Shown: positions 23,559 to 34,976, counted from the stretch's first letter. The stretch: 50,885 bases of DNA from Lachnospiraceae bacterium (GCA_022800815.1 JAAWRC010000025.1:1-50885), one strand, 5' to 3'. Made by a program: numbers and translations. The notes: generated by a model from the letters alone, not told the origin.

Positions 23559-24946
23559 TTGACCCCTTCTCTGGTGTCTTTCAGGAGAATCCCCTTTGCC
23601 GCCAGCGTATCCCGAATCTCATCCGCCCTGGCAAAATTCTTATCCTTCCTCGCCTGCTGCCGTTCCTCGATCAACGCCTCGATATCTGCGTCCAGAAGTT
23701 CCTCTTTCTTCTCCGTAATGATTCCCAGAACATCGCAAAGCCTCTCCACCGTGGTCTTCACAGACTCTACGAGGGCTTTGCTACTCTTCTCATCCACAGA
23801 TGTATTGGCTAACTTCACCAGCTCAAACACCGCAGAAATGGCATCCGCCGTATTAAAATCATCCTCCATGGACGCCTCGTATTTTGCCACCAGCTCCTTC
23901 ACCTGACTTTGGACACCGAGCTCTTCCTCTGTCATTTCCTTGTCCGCCACAGAGGGGAGAAGCTCACCAAGCCGCTCCACCGCCGTCAAAATCCGAACCA
24001 GCCCGTTTTTGGAAGCCTCCATCAGCTCCGCACTGAAATTGAGAGGGCTCCTGTAATGGGCGCTCAACATAAAGAACCTGAGCACCTGCAGGTCGTATTT
24101 CTCGCTGATCTCCCGGACCGTGAAGAAATTGCCCAGGGATTTGGACATCTTCCTGTTATCAATGTTCAAGAACGCATTGTGCATCCAATATTTTGCAAAC
24201 TCCTTGCCATTGGCCGCCTCGCTCTGGGCGATCTCATTCTCATGGTGTGGAAAGATCAGGTCCTCGCCGCCCGCATGAATGTCGATCTCGTCCCCCAGAT
24301 AATGCTTGGCCATGACGGAGCATTCAATATGCCAGCCGGGACGGCCGTCGCACCAGGGCGACTCCCAGTAGGGCTCCCCGTCCTTCTTCGGCTTCCAGAG
24401 CACGAAGTCCAACTCGTCCTCCTTCTCCCCCACCACCTTGATCTCCCGGTGGCCCGCCTGCAGGTCCTCCAGGTTTTTGTGGGAGAGCTTCCCGTAATCC
24501 TTGAATTTCCTGGTACGGTAATAGACGGTTCCGTCCTCCGCCTTATAGGCATAACCCTTCTCAATCAGCGTCTCGATCATCTTGAGCATGCCATGGATCT
24601 CCTCCGTCGCCAGCGGATGGGTCGTGGCCGGCTTCACGTTCATCCCTTCCATGTCCTTTTTGCACTCGGCAATGTAGCGCTCGGAGATCACGGAAGCGTC
24701 CACGCCCTCCTCAATGGCCTTATTGATAATTTTGTCGTCCACGTCGGTAAAATTGGAAACGTAATTCACGTCATAGCCCTTGTACTCGAAATACCGCCTC
24801 ACCGTGTCGAAGACGATCATGGGCCTGGCGTTTCCGATATGAATAAAATTGTAAACCGTGGGGCCGCAGACGTACATCCGCACCTTCCCCGGCTCCAAAG
24901 GGACAAATTCTTCTTTCCTTCTGGAAAGCGTATTAAAAACCTTCAT
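23543..24946 (-). CDS. cysS: Cysteinyl-tRNA synthetase
   Basis: 467 residues, class I synthetase charging tRNA-Cys. HIGH-type motif HIGNARP near residue 37, zinc ligands from CGPTVYN and the SPWCDGRPGWHIECS / HHENE region, and KMSKS in NRKMSKSLGNFF. Full family length. First gene of the cysS-mrnC-rlmB operon, with a 77-bp gap after the protease gene. No T-box leader can fit in that gap. Confidence 0.97.
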   Translation of the reverse strand: MKVFNTLSRRKEEFVPLEPGKVRMYVCGPTVYNFIHIGNARPMIVFDTVRRYFEYKGYDVNYVSNFTDVDDKIINKAIEEGVDASVISERYIAECKKDMEGMNVKPATTHPLATEEIHGMLKMIETLIEKGYAYKAEDGTVYYRTRKFKDYGKLSHKNLEDLQAGHREIKVVGEKEDELDFVLWKPKKDGEPYWESPWCDGRPGWHIECSVMAKHYLGDEIDIHAGGEDLIFPHHENEIAQSEAANGKEFAKYWMHNAFLNIDNRKMSKSLGNFFTVREISEKYDLQVLRFFMLSAHYRSPLNFSAELMEASKNGLVRILTAVERLGELLPSVADKEMTEEELGVQSQVKELVAKYEASMEDDFNTADAISAVFELVKLANTSVDEKSSKALVESVKTTVERLCDVLGIITEKKEELLDADIEALIEERQQARKDKNFARADEIRDTLAAKGILLKDTREGVKWTRA

Positions 24947-25023
24947 TTTTTCCTCCTGCTCTCTCCTGTAAAACTGTTTACTCCGCTGCGGTAAAAGGGC
25001 ATCTTCTTCCGGAGATTGTCGGG

Positions 25024-26298
25024 CTATCTGCTATCTGCCCGTCTCATCTCCCCGGCCAGGATCTCCTTTGCCCTGTCAAGCTGATTATCCCGGGTCCCGT
25101 CCTCGCTTTTTTCCTTTTCCACCGCCACGTCCGGCTCGATTCCGGTCCCGTGGATGTTGGCTCCGCTCGGCGTATAGTAATCGGATATGGTAATTTTCAT
25201 GGCCGTTCCGTCGTCAAAGGGATAGATGCTCTGGACGATCCCCTTGCCGAAGGTGGTGGTTCCCACCAGAACCGCCTTGTCGTAATCCTTCAGGGCTCCG
25301 GCCAAAACCTCCGAGGCGCTGGCGGAATTTCCATTGGCTAGGAGCACCACCGGTCCCTCGAATCGAAGCTCCTCGTCCGCCTCGTAGGTGGTTCCCAGCC
25401 CGTTCTTGTCCTTGGTGGAAACGATGACCCCCTCCGTGAGAAAATCGTCGGCGATCTCCACCACCTGGTCCAGTCGGCCGCCGGGATTGTCCCTGAGATC
25501 CAGGATCATCCCCCGCATGCCCTGGGCCTTCAAATCCTCCAGGGCCCTGACGAACTGCTCATAGGTGACGCCGTCAAACTCGGTGATCTGGAGATAGCCC
25601 ATGCCGTCCTCCAGCATGTTCCACTCCACCGTGTCCATGCTCACGTCCCGGCGCTCCACGTCCATCTCCACGTAGCCATTCGCCGATTCCCGGTACACCT
25701 CGATATGGACCTTCGTGCCGGCACTTCCCCGGATCTTCGCCACCACGCTGTTGATGTCCTCGCCCGTAATGTCCTCGCCTTCCACCTTGTACAGCACGTC
25801 GCCCGCCTGCATCCCGGCCTCCTCCGCCCCGGATTCCCGAAACACCCGGATCACCGTGATCAGGTTGGTGCTCTCGCTCTGGCTGATCTGAACGCCGATG
25901 CCCACGTATTCCCCGTCGGAGGATTCCATCATGTCCTTGTATTCCTCCGCCGTGTAATAGACCGTGTAGGGATCCCCGAGCCCGGCGATAAATCCCTTGT
26001 ATATCCCCTCGGCCATGGCCTCCTCGTCCGCCTCGTAGAGGAACAGCTTATCCACCATGCCCTTTAGCATCTCCAGCTTTTCGTCAACCTCCCCGTAACC
26101 CGTTTTTGTCTGTTCCGCCTCCCGGCCTCCTGCCGACAGCAAAAAATACACGCCCCAAACGGCGGCCGCCGCCACGACGAGGCTGCAGAGAAGCCCCGTC
26201 AGCACGCCTTTCAGAAAACGGTCGTCCCGCTTCTTTCTTCTTCCGCCGTCCTCCAGCCAGCCATCCGGATCCTCCATCCAATCATCCTGCTTTTCCAT
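25024..26298 (-). CDS. S41 C-terminal processing peptidase (Ctp)
   Basis: 424 residues. A single membrane anchor at about residues 31-55, then a PDZ domain (GIGVQISQSESTNLITVIRV, AGMQAGDVLYKVEG) and a S41 protease domain. The catalytic Ser is in ANGNSASASEVLAG and Lys in TTTFGKGIVQ. It degrades or trims exported proteins outside the membrane. It follows the M23 peptidase gene by 47 bp, and the FtsEX-hydrolase-Ctp grouping recurs in Clostridia, suggesting Ctp controls the cell-wall hydrolase. Confidence 0.93.
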   Translation of the reverse strand: MEKQDDWMEDPDGWLEDGGRRKKRDDRFLKGVLTGLLCSLVVAAAAVWGVYFLLSAGGREAEQTKTGYGEVDEKLEMLKGMVDKLFLYEADEEAMAEGIYKGFIAGLGDPYTVYYTAEEYKDMMESSDGEYVGIGVQISQSESTNLITVIRVFRESGAEEAGMQAGDVLYKVEGEDITGEDINSVVAKIRGSAGTKVHIEVYRESANGYVEMDVERRDVSMDTVEWNMLEDGMGYLQITEFDGVTYEQFVRALEDLKAQGMRGMILDLRDNPGGRLDQVVEIADDFLTEGVIVSTKDKNGLGTTYEADEELRFEGPVVLLANGNSASASEVLAGALKDYDKAVLVGTTTFGKGIVQSIYPFDDGTAMKITISDYYTPSGANIHGTGIEPDVAVEKEKSEDGTRDNQLDRAKEILAGEMRRADSR

Positions 26299-26345
26299 GC
26301 GCTTTTCCTTTCTTTTTGCCTGCGGTACTGCCCGTCTTCCCTCCG

Positions 26346-27770
26346 TCAGGGAGGCGACACGTAATTCAGTGGATTCCTTGAATAGGCGGAGGTGCTGAAT
26401 CCTCCCACCCGCACCTCAAAATGCAGATGCGCTCCCGTGGACCAGCCGGTGCTCCCCACCAGTCCGATGGTCTCCCCCTGTTTTACCCGCTCCCCGGCCG
26501 ATACCAGGAGCTTTTGGCAGTGCATGTAAACCGTGTATGTACTGTTTCCGTGATACAGCACGATCCAGTTGCCGGCCGAGGTGCTGGCCCTTGCGATGAT
26601 GACCTCCCCGTCAGCCGCCGCCACGATGTCCGCCCCCGCCAGGGCACCGCCCGGAAGGGCAATGTCAATGCCGTGATGGTTGCTCAAAGTTCCGTCGCTC
26701 TCCCCGGTCAGCGGGTCGTCCCTGTCTCCGTAGCCGGAGGAAATCCGACCGCAGGAGGGAACCGGCCAGACAAAGCCCCCCGAAACCGCAGGCGGCTTCG
26801 CAGTCGTCTCCGGGGGGGCCTTGGTCGTCTCCTCCGTCTCTTCCCCTCCGGGGGAACCGCTCTCCGTCGTCCCGCCTTTGTCTGTTTCCGGAGTCTCTTC
26901 CCCGCTCTCTTCCGTCTCCTCCGGTGCCTCCGTCTCCTCCGGGGTCTCCGTCTGATCCGCCGCCTCCGACTCCGCCCTTCTGGATGCCTCCTCACTGGCG
27001 GCCAGCTCCCTGGCTTCCTCCGCCTCTCTCAGACGGATGGCTTCCTCCAGGGCCAGAAATTCATCCAGCTCCTCCTTCATGGCCTCGTCATAATCCGCCA
27101 TCAGATGCTCATGCTCGGAGATCTCCGCATTCAATCCGGAAAGCTCCTCCTCCCGGGCCTTCTGAAGATCGGAAAGAGAGAGCCTTTTCGCCTCCGCCTG
27201 AGCCGTCATGGTCTCAAGCTCCCCATAAGCTTCCTGCAGCTCCTCCGTCCGCCTGGCGATAAATTCCTTCGTCTCCTTATAGGCGGCCAACATAGTTCTA
27301 TCATATTCCGATATTCTGGAAATATACTCCGCCCGGTTCAGAAATTCTGCCGGACCTGCGGACTGAAACAGCATTTCCAGAAAAAGCGTATCTCCTTTTT
27401 CGTACATGTACTGAATGCGGAGCTTCATATCCTCATACTGCTCCCGCTCCGATTCCTTTGCCGCCTCCAGCTCCTCCCTGGCCGTCCCGATTTCCGTGCG
27501 CAGCGTCTCCATGCGGCCCTCCAGTTCCGCAATGCCCTCCTCCGCCTCCTCGAGCTCCTCGTTGACCGCCTCGATATAGGCGCTCACGTCATCCTTCATG
27601 GCGTCCAGCTCGGACAGCTTTTTCCGGACCCGTTCCTGCTCCTCCTCAATGGCGTCGATGCGCCCCTGCCTGCTCTCCAGTTCCTCCGAGGCCCCCACTC
27701 CCGGAAGGCCCCCCAAAAGAACAAGCGCTGCCGTAAACGTTCCGACCAGTCTCCTGTATTTCCTTTTCAT
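26346..27770 (-). CDS. M23 murein hydrolase with coiled coil, PcsB/EnvC-like, probable FtsEX partner
   Basis: 474 residues. Signal peptide (MKRKYRRLVGTFTAALVLLG), then ~220 residues of coiled coil (EELESRQGRIDAIEEEQERV onward), an acidic Glu/Thr/Pro linker near residues 255-325, and a C-terminal LytM domain with zinc motifs NHHGIDIA (HxxxD) and HLHFEV (HxH). This layout is that of the division hydrolases activated by FtsEX. The genes for FtsE and FtsX are immediately upstream. The start was moved 19 codons inward to the signal peptide, with AGAGGAA ahead. Confidence 0.92.
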   Translation of the reverse strand: MKRKYRRLVGTFTAALVLLGGLPGVGASEELESRQGRIDAIEEEQERVRKKLSELDAMKDDVSAYIEAVNEELEEAEEGIAELEGRMETLRTEIGTAREELEAAKESEREQYEDMKLRIQYMYEKGDTLFLEMLFQSAGPAEFLNRAEYISRISEYDRTMLAAYKETKEFIARRTEELQEAYGELETMTAQAEAKRLSLSDLQKAREEELSGLNAEISEHEHLMADYDEAMKEELDEFLALEEAIRLREAEEARELAASEEASRRAESEAADQTETPEETEAPEETEESGEETPETDKGGTTESGSPGGEETEETTKAPPETTAKPPAVSGGFVWPVPSCGRISSGYGDRDDPLTGESDGTLSNHHGIDIALPGGALAGADIVAAADGEVIIARASTSAGNWIVLYHGNSTYTVYMHCQKLLVSAGERVKQGETIGLVGSTGWSTGAHLHFEVRVGGFSTSAYSRNPLNYVSPP

Positions 27771-27861
27771 GTCGTCATTCCTCTTCTTCGTACTGTTCCG
27801 TCCCCGGTACGGCATCGCACCGTGCATACGCCGACCATTCAGGGTCTCCCACTTCGACGCA

Positions 27862-28770
27862 CTATGCCTTCAGGTGCTTCCGGATGGAAAACAGGCTGCC
27901 GAAAAGCCCGATTCCCAGTCCAAGCCCGAGGGAGACGGGAATCAGAACCCGGAATACCTGCCCTGCCGGAAGCAGGGTCAGAATCCTGGATAAAATGCTC
28001 AGTCGGCTTAAGCAGAACCGCACCGCATAGCCATAGGCATAATAGACCACCGTCAGCGGAATCCCGGCTCCGAAGGCCCCGATGATCAGGCCCTCCACCA
28101 CAAAAGGAGCCCGGATCAGGAAATTGGTCGCACCGATCATGCGCATGATCCGAATCTCCTCTTTTCTGGCGCTGATGGTAATAGCAATGGTATTGCTGAT
28201 CAAAAACACCGCCACGGCAAGCAGGATCAGGATGATCCCCATGGACACGTAACCCACCAGGTTATTGATCCCGGAAAGCCCGTCCGCCGCAATCTTGGAA
28301 TAGTTGACCCGCCGAATGCCGTCCACGTTCTTTAAATATTCCACAAACTCGTCCTGGTCGGCGAGATCCTCCAGATAAATCTCATAGGAAGCACAATTGG
28401 CCAGGGGATTGTCCTTCGCAAAGCCCTCGGCCAACTCCGGCGCCTCATGGAAATAATCCTTCTGGTAGGTCTCCCAGGCCTCTTCCGCCGAAATATAATT
28501 CAGTCCGGCCACGCCCTCCCTGGCCCCGATCGCATCCCCGATGGCAAAAATCTCCTCCTCCGAAAGCCCCTCGTCAAAGAACACCGTCACGCCCACCGTG
28601 TTTTCCAGATTTCTCACCATGAACTGGACGTTGGTCACCATGGCGTAAAAAATGCAGAACAAAAAAATGCAGATCGCCATGGTCCCCACGGAGGCCAGCG
28701 AAAACAGCTTGTTCTTTCGGATGCTGTGAAAGCCCTGCCTGACGCAATACCACAGTGTGCTAATCCTCAT
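27862..28770 (-). CDS. ftsX: Cell division ABC permease FtsX
   Basis: 302 residues. Four hydrophobic segments: one near residues 22-45 followed by a ~120-residue extracellular domain ([20 protein letters not shown]), then three C-terminal segments. The motif [25 protein letters not shown] is the FtsX cytoplasmic coupling loop. Overlaps the ftsE end by 11 bp. Transmits FtsE ATPase motion to an extracellular murein hydrolase, here very probably the next gene. Confidence 0.94.
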   Translation of the reverse strand: MRISTLWYCVRQGFHSIRKNKLFSLASVGTMAICIFLFCIFYAMVTNVQFMVRNLENTVGVTVFFDEGLSEEEIFAIGDAIGAREGVAGLNYISAEEAWETYQKDYFHEAPELAEGFAKDNPLANCASYEIYLEDLADQDEFVEYLKNVDGIRRVNYSKIAADGLSGINNLVGYVSMGIILILLAVAVFLISNTIAITISARKEEIRIMRMIGATNFLIRAPFVVEGLIIGAFGAGIPLTVVYYAYGYAVRFCLSRLSILSRILTLLPAGQVFRVLIPVSLGLGLGIGLFGSLFSIRKHLKA

Positions 28771-29458
28771 TTTCGTACCCGCTTTCTTCCCTGTCTGTCA
28801 CGATCTCGCCCCGCCTCATGGTGATGACCCGTTTCTTCATCCTGTCCACAATCTCCTTGCTGTGGGTCACCACCACCACGGTGGTGCCCGTCTGGTTGAT
28901 CTCCTCCAGAAGCTTCATGATCTGCCAGGCATTTCCCGGATCCATGTTCCCGGTAGGCTCGTCCGCCAGAAGGATCTCCGGACGGTTGACCAGCGCCCTC
29001 GCAATGGCCACCCGCTGCTGCTCCCCGCCGGAAAGCTGGTTCGGCATGGATTTATATTTGGAAGAAAGGCCCACCATGGCCAATACCTCCGGCACCCGTT
29101 TCCGGATCTCCCTGGTGGGCGTCACCACCACCCGCTGGGCAAAGGCCACGTTCTCATAGACGTTCTTGTCCTTCAGCAGACGGAAATCCTGGAAAACGAC
29201 ACCCAGGTGGCGTCTGTACCTGGGTATCATCTTCCGCTTCATCTTGGTGATATCAATGCCGTTCACCCGGATCCTGCCGGAGGTCGCCTCGATCTCCTTT
29301 AACAGAAGCCGGATCAGGGTCGTCTTTCCCGACCCGCTGTTTCCCACGACAAAGGCAAACTCTCCTTTCTCGATTTTCAGATTCAGGTCCCGCACGGCCT
29401 TCGTTTCCCGGTCAGTCGCCTTGTCGTAGGTTTTGCTTACGTGTTCAAATACGATCAT
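28760..29458 (-). CDS. ftsE: Cell division ATPase FtsE
   Basis: 232 residues, small stand-alone ABC ATPase. Walker [10 protein letters not shown], signature [14 protein letters not shown], Walker [13 protein letters not shown], and switch His in [10 protein letters not shown], all intact. The N-terminus [15 protein letters not shown] is typical. It starts 15 bp after the end of the CdaR-like regulator gene. Confidence 0.96.
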   Translation of the reverse strand: MIVFEHVSKTYDKATDRETKAVRDLNLKIEKGEFAFVVGNSGSGKTTLIRLLLKEIEATSGRIRVNGIDITKMKRKMIPRYRRHLGVVFQDFRLLKDKNVYENVAFAQRVVVTPTREIRKRVPEVLAMVGLSSKYKSMPNQLSGGEQQRVAIARALVNRPEILLADEPTGNMDPGNAWQIMKLLEEINQTGTTVVVVTHSKEIVDRMKKRVITMRRGEIVTDREESGYENED

Positions 29459-29473
29459 GAAAAGCCCTCAATT

Positions 29474-30562
29474 CTAGTTATCCAGCGTCTCGATATAATT
29501 CATGTATTTCACCACCATCAGGGCGATCTTGAAGGTGATGGCGTCCTCGAAAACCCGAAGGTCTAACCCCGTGCTCTTCTGGAGCTTATCCAGCCGGTAG
29601 ACCAGCGTGTTCCTGTGGATGTAGAGCTGCCTGGAAGTCTCGGAAACATTCAGGTTGTTCTCGAAAAACTTGTTGATGGTAACCAGGGTCTCGTCGTCCA
29701 GATCGTCCGGAGACTTCCCGTCGAAGATCTCCTTGATGAACATCCGGCATAAGGAGACGGGAAGCTGATAAATCAGGCGGCCGATCCCCAGATTGTTGTA
29801 GGGCACTATGTTCTTGTCGCTGTAGAAGATCTTTCCCACGTCCAGGGCCATCTTGGCTTCCTTATAGGAGCGGGAGACCTCCTTCACCTCGTTCACAATG
29901 GTCCCGTATGCCACGTGGACCGTGGCCATGGCCTCGGTATTCAACATGTCCAGGATCATCTTCGCCACCTTGTCCATGTCCTCGTAGCTCTCGCCCGGCT
30001 TTAACTCCTTCACCAGAATGATGTTCTTTTCATCCACCGCCGTGATGAAATCCTTGGACTTGGCGGAGAACATCCCCTTGAGCGTCTCCAGGGACACCGT
30101 GTCATTTTCCGTCTGGGTCTCCACCACGAACACCACCCGGCGCACGTTGATGTCGATGTGCAGCTTCTTGGCCCGGTTATAGATATCCACCAGAAGCAGA
30201 TTGTCAAGCAGCAGATTCTTGATAAAGTTATCCTTGTCAAACCGCTCCTTGTAAGCCACCAGAAGGTTCTGGATCTGGAACACGACCACTTTCCCGGCCA
30301 TGTAGGCGTCGTCCCCCGCCCCCCTTGCGAGGAGCACGTACTCCAGCTGATGCTCGTCAAACACCTTGAAAAACTGATAGCCCTGGATCACCTGGCTGTC
30401 CGCCGGAGACTCCACGAAGGCCAGCACGGAGAACTCGTACTCCTCCGCATCGGGAAACGTGGTAGCCAGGACCTTCCCCTCCGTATCGCAGATGCAAAGC
30501 TCAATTCGCATAATTCCTTTCAGGCCTTCGATCGTGTTTTGCAGGATCTGATTTGATATCAT
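29474..30562 (-). CDS. CdaR/PucR-type helix-turn-helix regulator
   Basis: 362 residues. The N-terminal half includes a sugar-diacid-recognition-like sensor region, and the C-terminus is the PucR-type helix-turn-helix (NLNVSETSRQLYIHRNTLVY, then RLDKLQKSTGLDLR). The start MISNQILQ has GGGGTGAAA ahead. An upstream in-frame Met has none. It sits in front of ftsEX with 15 bp between, as in other Clostridia, yet a link to division is unproven. The effector is unknown. Confidence 0.88.
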   Translation of the reverse strand: MISNQILQNTIEGLKGIMRIELCICDTEGKVLATTFPDAEEYEFSVLAFVESPADSQVIQGYQFFKVFDEHQLEYVLLARGAGDDAYMAGKVVVFQIQNLLVAYKERFDKDNFIKNLLLDNLLLVDIYNRAKKLHIDINVRRVVFVVETQTENDTVSLETLKGMFSAKSKDFITAVDEKNIILVKELKPGESYEDMDKVAKMILDMLNTEAMATVHVAYGTIVNEVKEVSRSYKEAKMALDVGKIFYSDKNIVPYNNLGIGRLIYQLPVSLCRMFIKEIFDGKSPDDLDDETLVTINKFFENNLNVSETSRQLYIHRNTLVYRLDKLQKSTGLDLRVFEDAITFKIALMVVKYMNYIETLDN

Positions 30563-30732
30563 AAATTTCACCCCTATTACGTTACATGTCATATTTCGTC
30601 TATTAGTTCTAGTTTAAACAATGGGCGACCCGCCCTTATTTTATCTTAATGCATAAAGACCAAAAATGAAAGAGTTTTTCGATTTTTTTTATAAAAAAAG
30701 GAAGGCCCCGCACCGGCCCCCCCTGGATTCTG

Positions 30733-31701
30733 TCAGGGAACCGCTTTTCCGGTCCCCCTATCAAAAAAGAAAAATTCACAGCCGGCCTCCGGCCTCGTCT
30801 CCTCCGGTTCCTCTCCTTCTGCGGCGGGCCGGCAGGTCGTATAGCCCAAAAGCATCTTTTTCCCAAAATATCCGCCCCGCTCCAGGCGTCTGACCCATTC
30901 TGCGGGAACGTCCACGCTGAAATTATTTCCCACGGCCTCCACGGCCGTCTTTCCCTTCACGATCTCCACCTCGCTGCTCCCGAAAGCGGAACCGTTCATG
31001 AACTGGGCCACGAAAAAATTACAGGGATTTTTCTTAAGCTCCTCAGGGGCTCCCACCTGCTCGACCGCCCCCCGGCGCATGACCACGGTTCTGGTTCCCA
31101 TAAGCGCCGCTTCCTCCGCATCGTCGGTGGCATAGACAAGGGTCGTCCGGATCTCGCCGTACAGCTCCTTCAGCCGTTCCCTCGCCCGCTTTCTGGCGGA
31201 TGCGTCCAGGCTTCCCAAAAGGTCCAGCATCAAAAACGCCTCCGGCCTGCGGACGTTAGCCCTGGCCATGGCCACGTACTGCTTCTGCAGGTCGTTGAGC
31301 TCCCTGGGATAACAGGACAGCAGATTTTCGATCCGGAACAATCTGGCGTTTTCCTCCACCAACGGACGAATCCTTTCCTCCGGCTCCCCACGAAGCTTCA
31401 TCAAAAATGCGATATTGTCATAGACCGTCATGCCCGGATAAAGGGTGAAATGCTGGAAGATCATGCCCATGTTCCGTTTCTCCGGACTGCCGTTTTTCAC
31501 TGTCTCACCGCCGATTGTAAGCTCTCCGTCACTGATCGGCTCCATTCCGGCGATCATGCGGAGGACCGTCGCCTTTCCGGAGCCCTTCGGTCCGGTCAGC
31601 ACCACGAATTCGCCGTCGCCGATCTCCAGGCTGAAATCTCTCACCGCCGCCTTTCCATTGGGGAACGTCTTTGTCACATCTCGGAATGAAATCCCTGCCA
31701 T
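30733..31701 (-). CDS. MalK-like ABC ATPase with degenerate catalytic motifs (pseudo-ATPase)
   Basis: 322 residues. The fold is that of sugar-importer ATPases (N-terminus MAGISFRDVTKTFPNGKAAV, Q-loop Q83, YPGMTVYDNIAF), but catalysis looks lost. Walker A reads GPKGSGKAT (Ser to Ala, 37-45). The signature is LNDLQ (135-139) in place of LSGGQ. Walker B is FLMLD followed by Leu161 where the catalytic Glu should be. The switch His is Asp193. The C-terminal regulatory domain is shortened. The reading frame is clean with a good GGAGGCGGAG site, so it is probably made. No transporter gene is adjacent. A regulatory or structural role is possible. Confidence 0.85.
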   Translation of the reverse strand: MAGISFRDVTKTFPNGKAAVRDFSLEIGDGEFVVLTGPKGSGKATVLRMIAGMEPISDGELTIGGETVKNGSPEKRNMGMIFQHFTLYPGMTVYDNIAFLMKLRGEPEERIRPLVEENARLFRIENLLSCYPRELNDLQKQYVAMARANVRRPEAFLMLDLLGSLDASARKRARERLKELYGEIRTTLVYATDDAEEAALMGTRTVVMRRGAVEQVGAPEELKKNPCNFFVAQFMNGSAFGSSEVEIVKGKTAVEAVGNNFSVDVPAEWVRRLERGGYFGKKMLLGYTTCRPAAEGEEPEETRPEAGCEFFFFDRGTGKAVP

Positions 31702-31898
31702 CTCTCCGCCTCCTGCCTTGTATGATCAGTAACATCATACCCCAACGCCGTATAAAAAGCCATAATCGAAATCCACAAAAAGCTTTTTAGGTCTTTAGCA
31801 ACTTTGTACACCCCATCTGCGAACTGACAGGCATCGCACCCTTTTTCCTACCTTTTCCTGTGAAGTATTACCAGAAAAATTTCCGAAGAAATAACGGC

Positions 31899-33683
31899 TT
31901 AAATGGCCCTGGTCGCCTCCCGCAGCCACCGAAGCTCCTCCCCCGAAAAACTGGGCGACAGCGCTTCCCACACCCTCTCATGGTAGGCATTCAGTCTTTT
32001 TTTGTCTCTCTCATCCATCTCCCCAGGATCCACTGCGTCCAGGTCAACAGGCACCAGGGTCAGGTGTTCAAACTCCAAAAACCGCCCGTACCGGTTCCGC
32101 TCCGCCTCCCGGCATAAAAGCAGGTTCTCGATCCGGATGCCATACTCCCCCTCCAGATAAAATCCCGGCTCGTCGGAAGTCACCATGCCGGGAAGAAGCA
32201 CGGCCGTCTCCGCCCCCTCCGGCGGCAGCTTCCAGCGGAAGCCGTTGGGGCCCTCGTGGACGTTGAGGAAATATCCGACCCCGTGGCCGGTCCCGTGCTG
32301 ATAGTCAAGCCCCATGGTCCACAGCGGTTCCCTGGCAACATAGTCCAGATTGGTGCCCCTGCACCCCTGCAGAAATTTCGCATCCCCCAGGGCCAACATG
32401 CCCTTAAGCACAGCCGTGAAATGCCGCTTCTGCTCCGCCGTAAGGGGCCCCAGGGCAATGGTTCTCGTAATATCCGTGGTCCCTTCCAAATACTGCCCCC
32501 CGGAGTCCACCAGAAGAAATCCCTCCGGCGCAAGGAGGTCGCCCTCCCCCTCCATCCCGTAATGGACCACGGCCCCGTTGGCGCCGAAAGCGGCTATGGT
32601 CGGAAAGCTGGGGCCGAAATAATGCTCCCCCTTTTCCCTACACGCTTCCAGATACGCCGCCGCCGCCCTCTCCGTGACGGGCCTCCTTCCAATATTGTTC
32701 TTCAGCCAGTAAAGGAACCTCGTCACGGCGACACCGTCCTTCACGTGGACCTTTTTCATATTTTCCGCCTCCACCGGATTTTTGACCGCCTTCATCACGG
32801 CGGAGGGATTCGGCTTGTCCAGGATGCATCTCGTCTGCCGAATCTGACTCCACGCCCGCTCGTTTACCCGGCCGCTGTCGGCCAGCACCGTTTTAAACCT
32901 GCAGATGGGGGAAAGCTCGTCAAAAAACCGCTCATAGGGACGCACTCTGATGCCGTCCTCCAGAAGTTCCCGCTCCAGGTCCCCTGAAACCGCCCCCTCC
33001 TGCACAAACAGCCACGCCTCCTCCATGGAGAGAACCAGATAGCTGAAAAACACCGGATTGCAGGCAATGTCACTGCCTCTCAGGTTGGTCAGCCAGGCAA
33101 TGTCATCCAGGGCCGTCACCAGATGGAGGTCGGCTCCCTCCCTCTTCATGATTTTGCGGACCCTCGAAAACTTTTCTTTCCGGCTCTCCCCCGCATAACA
33201 CGCTTCAAGGGCAAACACCGGCTTCGCCATGCGGGCCGGACGCTCCTCCCAAACCTCCTCCGGCAGATCGATCAGACGAATCCTTCCGTCTTTTTTTTCC
33301 GCGATGGAGCGGAGGGTCTGGCTCAGCTTCCGGTTCACCACCGTTCCGTCGTAAGCCAAAATCCCCCGTTCCGGGAGCCTGCGGGCAATCTCCTCCTCCA
33401 GGGAAGGAACCCCCTCCTCCCCCATTTTATATAGGGTGATCCCGCTTCCGAAAAGCTCCCTCTCCGCCTGCAGAAAATACCGGCCGTCCGTCCAGAGCCC
33501 CGCCCAGTCCGCCGATACGGCCAGCGTCCCTGCAGAGCCGGTAAAGCCGGAGAGGTATTTCCTGGCCTCAAAATGCCCGCCCGGATACTCCGAGCCGTGG
33601 GGGTCCGCCGTCGGAATCACGCAGAGGGCGATCCAGTGCTCTCTCATTGCCTTCCGCAGGACTTCGATTTCTGTTCTTGCCAC
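31899..33683 (-). CDS. Xaa-Pro aminopeptidase P family (M24B)
   Basis: 594 residues in three domains: two creatinase-like N-terminal domains (from LRKAMREHWIALCVIPTADP) and a pita-bread catalytic domain. Metal ligands appear in LLVDSGGQYLEGTTDITRT (two Asp), GTGHGVGYFLNVHEGP (His), SDEPGFYLEGEYGIRIEN (Glu) and LEFEHLTLVP (Glu). It removes N-terminal residues preceding proline, in the cytoplasm. Long form typical of Firmicutes. Fifteen bp after hemL, apparently last gene of the hem operon, with no obvious pathway link. Confidence 0.95.
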   Translation of the reverse strand: MARTEIEVLRKAMREHWIALCVIPTADPHGSEYPGGHFEARKYLSGFTGSAGTLAVSADWAGLWTDGRYFLQAERELFGSGITLYKMGEEGVPSLEEEIARRLPERGILAYDGTVVNRKLSQTLRSIAEKKDGRIRLIDLPEEVWEERPARMAKPVFALEACYAGESRKEKFSRVRKIMKREGADLHLVTALDDIAWLTNLRGSDIACNPVFFSYLVLSMEEAWLFVQEGAVSGDLERELLEDGIRVRPYERFFDELSPICRFKTVLADSGRVNERAWSQIRQTRCILDKPNPSAVMKAVKNPVEAENMKKVHVKDGVAVTRFLYWLKNNIGRRPVTERAAAAYLEACREKGEHYFGPSFPTIAAFGANGAVVHYGMEGEGDLLAPEGFLLVDSGGQYLEGTTDITRTIALGPLTAEQKRHFTAVLKGMLALGDAKFLQGCRGTNLDYVAREPLWTMGLDYQHGTGHGVGYFLNVHEGPNGFRWKLPPEGAETAVLLPGMVTSDEPGFYLEGEYGIRIENLLLCREAERNRYGRFLEFEHLTLVPVDLDAVDPGEMDERDKKRLNAYHERVWEALSPSFSGEELRWLREATRAI

Positions 33684-33698
33684 CTTTTTATCTCCTCC

Positions 33699-34976
<1,278 letters not shown>

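Noticed and set aside
24947-25023. T-box leader before cysS
   Set aside because: Gap of 77 bp, no T-box sequence and too short.
26421-28085. A 554-codon plus-strand open frame
   Set aside because: Antisense shadow of the M23 peptidase and ftsX genes. No recognisable motif.
30636-30866. A strong terminator in the T-rich stretch after the pseudo-ATPase gene
   Set aside because: There is a T-run near 30695 but only a 4-bp GGCC stem next to it, too weak to call.
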